Positions 34,279 through 44,630 of a stretch of DNA of 64,000 nucleotides are shown here, piece after piece; positions within the stretch are counted from its first letter, which is position 1, and each line of letters opens with the position of its first letter. The notes below the pieces were generated by a model that saw only the letters and a program-made list of their open reading frames with translations, was not told the origin of the DNA and did no database searches. Origin of the DNA: Ceriagrion tenellum (taxonomy: Eukaryota > Arthropoda > Insecta > Odonata > Coenagrionidae). The position numbers were made by a program, and so were the translations under genes. Location: assembly GCA_963169105.1 (NCBI GenBank), contig OY720636.1:118810188-118874187 (forward strand), given 5' to 3'.

Positions 34279-36559
34279 AGGTTTCACTGAGAATCACAAT
34301 ACAGTCTGCGGAACCGCGTAAATAGCGGAAGTAGATGTTTAGGGAATAGGAGATTGAACAGAGAAATTACTTCATTATGTGTCGAAAAGACCGGAATCAG
34401 TACCGATTAGATTACCGGAATCAGTAACCATATAGAATATTACCGATTGTGTGCACACTTCTATAGTAACTTAAATATTTTCCCAATCATTAAAGTGATG
34501 CGCTTAGAATGAAGTCAGCCTATTCAATTAGTATAATGGGATGTACAAAAAGTATTTCAAAAAGTAATTTAAACATACAGATGAATAGCAGATCAGAGAA
34601 TATTCTAAGCATAATTGCATATAGGTGGTTCAGAATATACACACTGAGTAATCTGTTCATGCATAACATTTTGAGAATGTGTTTAGATCACATCCACGGT
34701 TCTACTATCATAAGCTTATTTCAGATTGCGTTCTGAGTACACGTTCTGCTTCAGTTTTCCCAATCTTCATCCACGATATAGGGCACGTTTACATGGCAGA
34801 AATAATAATCTTAGATTAATAAAATACCATTTTATTCCACCAAGATCACCTTAAGCACCATGGATTTAAAAAAGTCAAACCAGATAAATGCAAGAGGACA
34901 TTGTACATCTTTAATATTAAATAAAGAATTTTATTACCCTGTAAATGACCACTTGAGGTCAAATCCTGCACCTAAGTATTTGGCAGTAATTTTACCTCGC
35001 GGTATTATTTTCAAATTTCCCACGAGAGTCACTCCACATATAATTTCTTTAAACCGCCTAACCAATGCTTTTTATATTAGAGGAAATACGAATTTCAACA
35101 ATAATTTGAATTATATTTTAACAATAATTTGAATATGTATCTAAGGCACCTAAAAAGAGCCTATGTAGTTGCCAGTAAAGCACAGAGTCATAAAAGCAAA
35201 CGCGTAAATAATATAATTTTAAAAAAGAAGATCATAAATACAGAAAAAAACAATTGATGATAAATTACCAAATTTTACATCTAAATTCAATGACCATGCC
35301 TTATTACCCGCCATCTAAAAATTAAATACATCTGCCAAATCAAATTTTACGGCTTGAATGTACAAAGAGCTTTATGATAATAGTCAGAAGGGTGTTATTG
35401 AGTGTTTTCAAGCACGAAATGTTATTGTTTTCAGCATCGTGTGCTTTGCATGACTAATGTAAATGTTTCCAAGCTAAATATTTATTTTTAGGCAGGTTTC
35501 CACGAGCAGACCTTGCTTAAAAAATATATTAATTACCTCACGATCCTCTACAATGCTGTGAGAATTGTTTAGTCGAACGACACATCAGCCTTTAATCATA
35601 ATTGTTTTTATTATCGCTGGGCAAAAGTTTTCCCGCGTTGGACAATACACAGATCTATCCACAGGTTCAAACGTAATACCGATGCAACTTTTCTGAACAG
35701 TCATCCCTATCTGTGATTAATTTACTACTCCAACTAACAAAAATCAATTTACACAGGTTTGAAATAGATTATTATTTCGTTATTTGATCGTTGCTTCACT
35801 GGTTCTTGAATACAAAAATAGAAGGGAATACAATCAAACGGATAGGCGGCATTAAAAAATAAATTACGGCATCTCCGTTCAATTTAGTAATCGGATTCCA
35901 ACCTATATTAGGCTGACCTATATTTGGTTTTCCGATGTTTTCTCGTTGATTGAAAATCGCTAAATGAACTAACTTCACTAACAGCTACGTCAACGATATA
36001 TTTTATATAGCGTGAAACTGGTAATATGCAGTAACCCATTATATCATTTTTTTAGAAAGGAGAACCAATGACAAATTACGATGCTGCTATAGCGATATAT
36101 CAAAGAATAAGCGATTAATTGGGCAATTTTGTGGTAAAAATGTTTTATGACCCTCATATTGCTTCCGTAAATCAGGGTCACTAGCTGTTGAATATTTTGT
36201 TTTAGTTTTTACGAGAGTGACGGAGGAGCAATTATTAAATATCTCAACAAAATTATAAATTGAATCACTGCACGTGACGGCGATGCCTTGCTTTCCCCTT
36301 GAGGGTCAGGAACGGCGATGCGCGACGCGCAATATTCCTTAAAAGAGAGCATTATTGCCCTAGGTGCTGAGAATTATTAATGACAAAGAGCTTCTACCCT
36401 CTAACATCAAGATAAGGGGATACGGGACGAGTAAAACCAACCTTCGGAATTAAGATACTTATACAAGACCTTCCGTCACAATGGGCACGACGATTAAATA
36501 ATCACCTTAGCCCTAAAAAGGACCTTTCATCCTCGTGTATGTAGGTAGCCAGAAGAACC
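34279..36559. other. No gene recognised
   Basis: AT-rich DNA. The motif GGGCACGTTTACATGGC at about 34782 resembles the ends of the element at 41931 but has no partner that I could find. Frames at 34509-34736 and 34860-35132 look accidental. Confidence 0.5.
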
Positions 36560-36811
36560 GCAGGCGAGAGCTTGTCTGATTTACGTCTCCACAATATCCA
36601 CGAAGATCTCCAGAGTACTGAAGTGTCACAATATCACGATCATACACGGCCAAAATCAGGGACTGGCAAAACTGGCAGGGAACTGGCAAAAGATCCGATT
36701 GAGCTGAAGATGCCTGGAGTCTACCACGTTCCCTGTCAGTATGGCAAGGCCAACAGCGTGGAAACAGGACGTACCATCGAGGCGTGCCTCAAGGAGCAAC
36801 GGTGGAACTGA
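36560..36811 (+). pseudogene. Penelope-like element GIY-YIG fragment
   Basis: The frame ends DPIELKMPGVYHVPCQYGKA, followed by NSVETGRTIEACLKEQR. The spacing matches the GIY-YIG endonuclease at the C-terminus of Penelope-like retroelements: GVY for GIY, then Cys, then TGR with an arginine and an EACLKE helix. The second signature (YIG) is replaced by NSV, and the domain stops short at 36811, so it is inactive. Upstream residues are too degraded to show an RT. The next LINE begins within 40 bp, so one insertion probably interrupted the other. Confidence 0.65.
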
Positions 36812-36839
36812 AAACCTGGATCACAAACACGTTTATCGT

Positions 36840-38101
36840 GCGTGATGTAGCGTCATTGTTCTTATATTATTCCTATTGTGTATTAATGATATCACCCCCA
36901 TCGTTACGAGCAAAATTCGCCTTTTTGCCGACGATGCAGTATTGTATAGGGATATTAACACCGAGTCTGGCAGAATTGTGTTGAAGAAAGACCTAGATGC
37001 TATAAACGAATGGTGCGATACTTGGCAGTTAAAATTAAAGTTTAAATAGTGCGTTACGAATTTTTGGAGGAAGAGTAGCACAACCAACGAAACGTACAGA
37101 ATTAATCAAGCCGAACTCATTAATGAAGAGTCAGCTAAGTATTTCGGTATAACCCTTACTCAGGACGTGTCCTGGGAGAAGCCTATACGAGAAATTTGCG
37201 GACAGGCGAATCGTAAATTAGGATTTATTAAAGGAATTCTAGGAAAATGTGACTAGAAAGTAAATGAGCGATGTTGTTTTTCTCTCGTGAGACCTCACTT
37301 GGATTATTTCACCAGTATATGGGACCCTTGCGAAGTAGGACTAGTTTCAGATGTTGATCGAATACAGAGAAGGGCAGCGAGATTTGTTAAAAATTGTTAC
37401 GATAAATCTAGCAGTGTAACAAGACAACACGAAAGAAACAAGACAAGAGGGATTTAGGGTGGGGACCTCTATCCAATCAAAGGAAAAAATACAGAATGAA
37501 TCATTTACGAAAGTTTGACTTAGACTATTATTTGCCGGACGTTCAACATATTTTGCTTGAGCTAAACTATAATGGTAAAAACGATGACAGGCATAAGATT
37601 AAGGTACAGATACTAATACACTGCCGAACCGATGGATATAAAATGTTTTTTCCACAGGCAATAAGGAGTCATAATTGTCGCGATAGGTCAGTTCTAGGAT
37701 ACTTTGACCCTAACTAGGTAAAATAGGTTTTTGCACTAGTGCTAAATATCCTAATACCATTATTAGTTACTAACCTCGCATGCAGTTTCCGGCATGATAT
37801 ACCTCCTTTAGAATGATTTAGTACCTTGTAGAACTATTTATACGCCGCAGTAATTACAATCAGTAGTCGTATCTTAAGTAGGGTACTGCACGGCAGCATG
37901 GTCGTCCATGTGGCACTCTCCTAGTTTCTGCACTGACCGCGCAATATTTTCCTGACTACTTTTGGCCTGCTCCTGGCATTTCGGGAGAGCGTGCGCAGAT
38001 CGTTTTTCAGCTGGGATTAGGGCTTCCAGCCTGGTGTGGAATCACCCCGTGCCACACACCCTAGTGGTGGCTCGGACAATATTTCGTAGATGTAGATGTA
38101 G
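36840..38101 (+). pseudogene. CR1/jockey-type LINE, 5'-truncated
   Basis: Starts inside RT with LFLLCINDITPIVTSKIRLF, carries the catalytic FADD box (FADDAVLYRDI), then DLDAINEWCDTWQLKLKF, and after stops the C-terminal KYFGITLTQDVSWE, RPHLDYFTSIWDP and DRIQRRAARFVKN motifs. The frame is broken by several stops and shifts (for example near 37050, 37254 and 37458). A roughly 370-bp 3' UTR ends with GTAGATGTAGATGTA, the short tandem tail typical of this LINE type. No RT fingers, endonuclease or ORF1 are present. The same 3' end occurs inverted at 25463. Confidence 0.85.
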
Positions 38102-39009
38102 CAAACGCAGTTTCGAGCAAAACCGCCTGAAAGATTCACATGAAAGGGTTGTTGACGTCGTCGTCCGCGACGACCTCACGAGCTGACATCCGTCGACGAA
38201 TACATACTTATGTGCAGAAAAAGGGGAGCCTCAGCGTTCGCATAGATTTCAATGGCACACTAACGTTTTAAAGGACGTTACAGGAGCTGAATAGAGTAAC
38301 TTAGTAGACTTTCTTACTTTCCTAATGAAGAAATGCAACCGATGACGCAAACGATTGGTGACTCCCGCGTAAATTCAATTTTTTAGCCTAGCGGGCCTAG
38401 CGTATAGATCCCGCCACTTCTCCGGTCAACTAGGTATATACTTCTCATTCCTATGATCTCTGCTTAGCTCGTCGACGCAAATATCACCTATATATTAACT
38501 CGAAAATTGAGAAAGAAAAAAAATGCCTAATTAGACTCTTCACTGAGTTGAGAACATATGGCTCTTGTTAAGAAGAGAAATATGCAATGGTTAAGAAAAT
38601 TGCGGAAAAATATACCGATCACGGATACTGAACTAACCCAGAGAAAAACACTACCAATTCAGCCATCTATGAATTGCGAAACTGCGGCTATATATATATA
38701 ACATTATATACGGTATTCTCAACATGGCTTACGACTGTTTTCCACCTTCTTTTGTGCATTCGGCACTGATTACTAATTATACTCGCTAAAGTCTAAATAG
38801 CTCACAATTGATTTGATCTCATACTTTGGCTAAAGACTGATCCGAGTATCGTAAATTATAATGAGTATTAGTACGGTTTCCCATTGTCGCCTAGTAAGTT
38901 TATGCGTAGACATTGGCCCATAAATTTCTTCATGTGCCCGCAGCACAACTATTATACACCAAGCACTGAATCAATGATTTACAGAAATTATCTATTTCTA
39001 AAGGCTGAT
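38102..39009. other. No gene recognised
   Basis: Only anonymous sequence, with a small TATATATA tract near 38690. No domain or transposon ends seen. Confidence 0.6.
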
Positions 39010-39238
39010 TAGACCAAAAGCCGTGGGTATGAGTTATCTGAGGAGTGTTTGCGGCAAAAGTAGCAAGGATAGCGTCAGGAATGAGTGGGTAATAAATGAA
39101 TGTGGGTTAGAAGTTCCTGTTATGGACATATGTGAAAGATGTGTGCTTCTTTGGTTTGGTAATGTTGAGAGAATGGATAAGAGTCGAATAACGAAAAAGA
39201 TCCGGAAGGGAACAGCGTCATTGGTATTATGTATGTAT
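39010..39238 (+). pseudogene. Second copy of the 59-kb LINE, internally deleted
   Basis: Reads MGMSYLRSVCGKSS, NEWVINECGLEVPVMDI and VLLWFGNVERMDKSRITKKI, closely matching the 59480-59660 part of the LINE at 58455. It then jumps directly to that element's 3' end (CGGAAGGGAACAGCGT then TATGTATGTA). About 270 bp between these points is missing. It is a 5'-truncated, internally deleted dead copy. Confidence 0.85.
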
Positions 39239-39250
39239 AATATACATGCA

Positions 39251-39299
39251 TAATAATTCACTCATATATATACAACGTATATATAAGAGTGAATTATTA
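39251..39299. repeat. Hairpin A, 23-bp arms
   Basis: TAATAATTCACTC and TATATATAC form the left arm (39251-39273), with a 3-nt loop and the complementary right arm (39277-39299), one mismatch. It is almost identical to the hairpin at 39342-39382. Confidence 0.9.
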
Positions 39300-39341
39300 C
39301 AGTACAACATTCTCGGCCTACCTCTACCTCTAGGACAATTC
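39297..39341 (-). repeat. Inverted LINE scrap between hairpins
   Basis: On the minus strand it reads TAGAGGTAGAGGTAGGCCGA, matching TAGAGGTAGAGGTAGATCGA of the LINE at about 59692-59711, with similar flanks. It comes from the part missing in the 39010-39238 copy and lies in the opposite orientation. Confidence 0.7.
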
Positions 39342-39382
39342 ATTTCACTCTTATATATACGATGTATATATAAGAGTGAAAT
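39342..39382. repeat. Hairpin B, perfect 19-bp arms
   Basis: ATTTCACTCTTATATATAC (39342-39360), loop GAT, then the exact reverse complement (39364-39382). It shares the TTCACTCTTATATATAC arm with hairpin A, 43 bp away. Confidence 0.9.
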
Positions 39383-40067
39383 ACTATACTAACTGAGGAC
39401 GAACAAAAACACTTAAGCATTTAGGAACGGGATAACACAGGTATCACGTTATTATTCCTTACCTATTCAAGTATTATAAGAAGAAATAGCTCTAAGCAAA
39501 CAATACACACAAAGACAGGCTTCTGATAAGTAAGATTTGACTTCCAAACTAGATGGGAACACAATGGAAGGCCATATAAACGGCACTTCAGGAATTTCAA
39601 CTCACACATTCACGTCATTGTTTTCATCTGATAGCTGCGAAGCTCGAGATATTCATTGTACCTTGATGGAACTTCCGTATCACAAGGTTTTTGAATAACC
39701 TAGAGCGAAGATAAAGAAGCTAACATAAGTCCTTGTCACCTTCCCTCCTTCTTCTCTCTTTTTCGTTCCCGCTACCATAAATATTCATGCATAACAGAGA
39801 TAAGAACACGAACGATACATAAAATAAATGAGTAAGGGAGAGAACCTTGAAATAGATTACGGCAATTCAATGTGCCATGGTTACTAAGGAAGAGGAACGA
39901 GAGTACATGGTAGCCAGTTAAAGGATGCCGGTTCTCCTTTAAGTTTAAAAGTAATAGACGTGGGAAAATTAGCATATTGCCAGTGAAAAAAAATAGAAGG
40001 AAGAGGAAATCACATGTCAATGAAAAAATGACGGAATTTAAACAAAAAATGGAATTGAAAGCAACGA
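39383..40067. other. No gene recognised
   Basis: No domain or transposon ends seen. The frame at 39772-40020 on the minus strand is leucine/phenylalanine-rich and probably accidental. Confidence 0.55.
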
Positions 40068-40300
40068 ACTTTTTATTTTATTTTTTTTGCTGCCGGACGA
40101 TTCTGTTGGCCCGTATGTCCCCGGAATCCCAACAGGCTGCTAGGCCAGTCATCAGGTTTTCCAGGGACCAGACCAACAGAACTTGACATACATCCATGCC
40201 CTGGATGGTGAAAAACCCACCCAGGCGGGACTCGAACCCGCGACGCTCGGTTTAGCAGGCGAGGACTATAGCCCGCCGCCACCGGGGCCGGCGGTGGCAA
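40068..40300 (-). mobile_element. tRNA-derived SINE
   Basis: Minus-strand element with a tRNA-like 5' region: a GCCGGCCCCGGTGGCGGCGG start, and a CGTCGCGGGTTCGAGTCCCG arm carrying a good B-box (40228-40238). A CCCTGGAAAACC-containing body follows, and it ends in an A-rich tail (GCAAAAAAAATAAAATAAAA on the minus strand). It is more GC-rich than its surroundings. Flanking duplication is unclear (GCAACGAA versus GCAAAGAG at best). The isolated tRNA-like part does not fold as a functional tRNA, so I call a SINE. Confidence 0.75.
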
Positions 40301-41930
40301 AGAGATATGGCTTTATGGATGTGGATGTGATACTTTATGTGGCAAAGTAATTTTTAATTAGAATAACAAAATTAAAAATGCATAAAACCTCCATAATTAG
40401 TTAATTAATCTTATTGTAACTCGTAATCACCACCTTCAATAAAATTGAGAGGCTTAGTAACTGGACGGCTGTATCCATTATAAATCGGATGGCGACAAAA
40501 ACACTACGTAAATGACATGAAATGGCTAATAAATGTAGTCAAAGAGAAAATTAACCATTTCACAGGTTTCAAGCAGAGGTCATCACGTGGTCGAAAAGGT
40601 ACAAAGAAATGTCCCACGTTTCGTTGCGTCCGAATAATTTGTATTTAGATATTAATCGAAAGTCATTCATTAAGTGGATGAAAAAAATTGCTGGAGTAAA
40701 ACTGTTGAAAATAAAATTATTTACGTATAATTCAAATTTATACTCCAGTATTTTTTTCCTCTATATCTTAGTAAGACTAAATACATACTATAAAAATGTT
40801 GCAGTTAATGAAATGAAAACTTACCCGTTTATTGTGAAGCAAAGCCATGCTAAATCATTGGATGCCATTTGAATCGGTGTCCCGTATAATTGTCACCGAT
40901 ATTAATGATAGGTAAAAGAGGATGGCGCCTTCAGAAATGGATTCTTGAACTCAAAACATGGAAGGAAAACCACTGAAAGAGAAAATATGATACATTAATT
41001 AGAATCTCCAAAGTACAAAGGCATCCCATCGGATCTTAATCACCATTTCAACATGATTAAATTTAGATTTCGCTTTTGCCACAAAGTAATGCTGTTGAGA
41101 TAAACTTGTTGTCTTGGTGGTAGAGCTTTCACAATATTATACATAAGAAATCCTGTAGACATTGTTTGAAGTTAATTGTGCATGGTAACTGAGTTATATA
41201 ACTTCCTCGGTGATCCGTGTTATCCTCGAGACCACATTTACCATAGATTTACAAATAATCACTGAAACATTCATATAAAACTTCTTTCGCCATGATACGA
41301 GTTCCAGAGACCAAATACGAATCCAAGCATCTCGCATCGTAACTTTTTATAGCGAAATTTTCCTTTGCCAAAAGAACTATTCTAAGATTACGCTCAAAGA
41401 TTGATAAAATTTTATTGTTCAAATTTGTATTTAAAATAAGGGTTTACTACCACAGTTATTTGAACTATTTTGCCGAACAATAAAGAAGAGACGAAAAAAA
41501 TGACAAATGAAGAAATTTTTATAAAATATTTCATCTTTACCTATGAATGACCTAAAGAGCGCCTCATTGCCCTTGACGACCTCTTACTTCCCTGGCTACT
41601 CACCACAAGTAAATATTGAGATATTCAGATAATTATAAGGGAGAATAAATAAAGAGGAAATAACTCTTGAAAGACCATTGTCTTGTCATTAACCATTAAT
41701 CTTTTATTTATCTACCAATACAAATCATTTATTCATCGGAACTCAGTTAAAACTAAAAACCTCCATTGAGTCACTATGCAAGCACTGTAACTTTCATTTC
41801 TCCTTTCTTATCCGGTGAACATTTGTTAATATGTCGTACCTTTTTATAGCAAGTTAGGAAATTCGTGTCGATTCTCAAAAGTATCGAACGATACATCGTC
41901 TCCGTTTCAAACATTCAAGCTTCCGGGGTG
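40301..41930. other. No gene recognised
   Basis: AT-rich. The frame 40609-40872 (87 codons) has no recognised domain. Confidence 0.6.
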
Positions 41931-42613
41931 AAGGCATGTTTACACATGGAAGTTGACTTCTACGGAAGTGGCGAGAATAGCGATCTCTCAAATCGTATCG
42001 CCACTCGCAGGGAGTCGTTCTGCTTACACATAACTTCCGGCTTTTTCCAAACAAATGGATGACGGAAGTAAACAAAGAATTAAGTAATTACGAAAAATCT
42101 GATTTTGTTCGGCAGTAATGGTATTCGTATATCGCTGTCCCATAAGCATTCGTGGGTTTAATAAATTTATATGAATTACAACAATTATGCATTATTATGT
42201 CGAATCAAGTGTGTCCATTGTGATATAAAAATCTATTAACTAATATGAGATAAGCAATAAAGCTTATCTTAAGGGTTCTTTAGCATTCAAAATATTTTCA
42301 AGAACAAATAAAAATTTACACAAGCAACAATGAGTTCTCCTCCTACTAAGTTCATCTTTGTTTACATTTTTAACCTGTTTGCTGTCATGTGACCAAGATT
42401 CCACCAGATTAAATGCGATGTTATCGCAAAATAAATATACAACTTGCAGGCAAAATGGAAGCTATTTTATTTTCCTTGCATATATCAATAGCATATAGCG
42501 GTCCAATCGTCCAATTCTGCCATGTAAGTGCGTGCTCACACATCGAAGTGTCGCTTGCAGGCGATTTCCAAGGCTACTGTCACGGAAGTGACTTCCATGT
42601 GTAGACCCGCCTT
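41931..42613. mobile_element. MITE-like element with ACACATGGAAGT ends
   Basis: A 683-bp segment with inverted ends: AAGGCATGTTTACACATGGA on the left and TCCATGTGTAGACCCGCCTT on the right, extending inward over a second shared block (CACTTCCGT/ACGGAAGTG). Total TIR is about 45 bp with several mismatches. Subterminal GGAAGTG and CACTTCC motifs recur inside. No coding capacity, and no clear target duplication. The AAGGC start resembles the 33738 element, so they may be related families. Confidence 0.65.
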
Positions 42614-43149
42614 AGCATTTTGAACTATCAACACGAGTTTACGGTCGCTCAGGGGCCCCGCCGAGAGCGCTTTGGAAAGTGAATAGGACCGGCTGGAAGC
42701 GCTCCGGAGAGCATATAGCGTGAAGCGGAACGTGATTCTAATTTATAAGCGGACTACTTCGGTGAGCTTACTTTACACAACTGCGTTCATATCTTTCTTA
42801 TCCTGCAAAATACAACCTTGACGACTTGTTCCTACTACTTCAGTGTAGTCCAACGTATTCTTTCAAAAAACTAACCTTTCCATAGTGGATGGGTAATGTT
42901 ATAAACGAATATTGACGATGAGTGCTACCATATCTTTAAGTATGTAATGTAATTTATATTTTCATTGCATTAACAAAATCAGAATAGTTGTGTCGACCAT
43001 ATAACTAGAAAATACAAATATGATCTACAATATGCCAAATCGTGCAAACATTTGGTCTTGAGATTCTAGAAACATCAAAACTTAGACGCACAATTTCATC
43101 TTTTAAGTATAAAACAGGACACAATACAATATTAATGACACAAGTATTC

Positions 43150-43198
43150 AATCCACGACACAAGTATTAATACATAATTAATACTTGTGTCGTGGATT
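43150..43198. repeat. Perfect 22-bp-arm hairpin
   Basis: Left arm 43150-43171 starts AATCCACGACACAAG; the right arm 43177-43198 is its exact reverse complement, with loop acata. A further direct copy of GACACAAGTATT lies just upstream (43137-43148), so the unit was probably partly duplicated. Confidence 0.9.
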
Positions 43199-43843
43199 AC
43201 ATATTCGTTTCCCTCCTTCATTAGTTGCTATCTACTTAGAATTTCCGATTGCTATAGAGAGGATTGATTTCCAACTCAAAAGAAAGTTAACTATAATTCA
43301 GTAACGTGAAGAATGTATTTGACATCCGGTAACATAAATAGTATTCACTGATCATGAGAGGATTGCTATATATTACATTATCGTATATAAATGAGAACTA
43401 CAAAATTACAAACGAACAAATAGAACAAAAACTTTAGCCAAACAAGCTAGAATCATCGGATTACTCTAAAGAAAACTTCAAAGCTTTTTTTCACTTTTTT
43501 TAACTAAAAAAGTTTTAAGCCACAAGTGTTTTTCAAATGTATGTAAACGCTTGGATCTAAACCACTTTTTCAAAAATTTAAAAACGATTAACACTTCCCT
43601 TTTTAACTTAAGCTGTAAAACTGTTTAGTGAATGATTTAAAAGCTTTCCGATGGTTATAAGGGCATGTTCATGCATATACACCCAACTTGTAGCTAAGTT
43701 ATTTCTTGATGAGGAACGATAAAAATACATTTGGATTGCTACAAAGGGATAGCAGAATATGAATCTGTTCACATACAATTATCCATCATTATTTATTGAT
43801 TGAGCACATTGGTAGACTGGTTAGTAAATAATAGCTGAATTAT

Positions 43844-43891
43844 AACTCCCTTTCAAACATTTTATTGCATAAACGTGTTTCAAAGGGAGTT
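43844..43891. repeat. 16-bp-arm hairpin
   Basis: AACTCCCTTTCAAACA (43844-43859) against TGTTTCAAAGGGAGTT (43876-43891), one mismatch, with a 16-nt AT-rich loop. Confidence 0.8.
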
Positions 43892-44539
43892 GCACCTGTT
43901 ATCCGAAGATTTGAAATTTGTAAACGAGGAAAGCCTAAGAGACTCAAGAAATTCCCACAGCGAAAATCATGAGATGAATACGCTGGAGAAAGTCACAGAT
44001 TTGAATTAGTTATATCATCAGTAAATATAGAATACAAACTCATTAGTAAATATGGAAAGTTGAGACGGTAAACGAAACGACAATTGGGTTTACACAAAAA
44101 AATATACATTTTAGTAAAAACTTTTTATTCACAAGAGGTTATGAGACCTTGAGCTTCAGCGTATTTTTTCTCTTATCACAGCATAATAGTATGAAGAAAA
44201 GTGAACAACACCAAGAAGATGCCAAGAAATTTGATTAAAATTTAAATATGTACTTCGCGTATATAAACGATACAGAGAATTTTAAAACAACAAGGCCAAA
44301 CACTTTAATTATCAGTAGCTAATTCCACACAGAAATGGGCAAAATAGCATACATTTGTCCATGTAATTCCGTGTTGACTAAAAGTTTTCTAATAAATTTC
44401 CATTGCAATATATATCAAATTTAGGCATTAAATTTCCACTGTTAAATTTTCTGTCTGAAGAAAATTCTATCCTTTCCTCGGTTCATTACCAAAGCGTGAT
44501 TTCAAATCCAGCCCAATACATAAACAAGAGGGGTCCGGT

Positions 44540-44630
44540 TTGTACCAATAGCGTGTGTAGTAGTAAAGGACTGGCAGCGTGTGCGACTCCGATTCCTAGG
44601 GTCGCAGGCTCGTGATTAAGCGACGGAAAC
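44540..44630 (+). repeat. Possible tRNA-related SINE remnant
   Basis: The order GTGTAGTAGTAAAGGACTGG (A-box-like), CGACTCCGATTCC, then GGGTCGCAGGCTCGTGATTA (decayed B-box) and GCGACGGAAACA resembles a tRNA-derived SINE head. The B-box differs from consensus at several bases, and no tail or target duplication was found. Confidence 0.35.

Larger units (their letters stand above)
42614..44520. other. No gene; two isolated hairpins
   Basis: Apart from the hairpins listed next, I see only AT-rich DNA with no exon or transposon ends. Confidence 0.6.
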
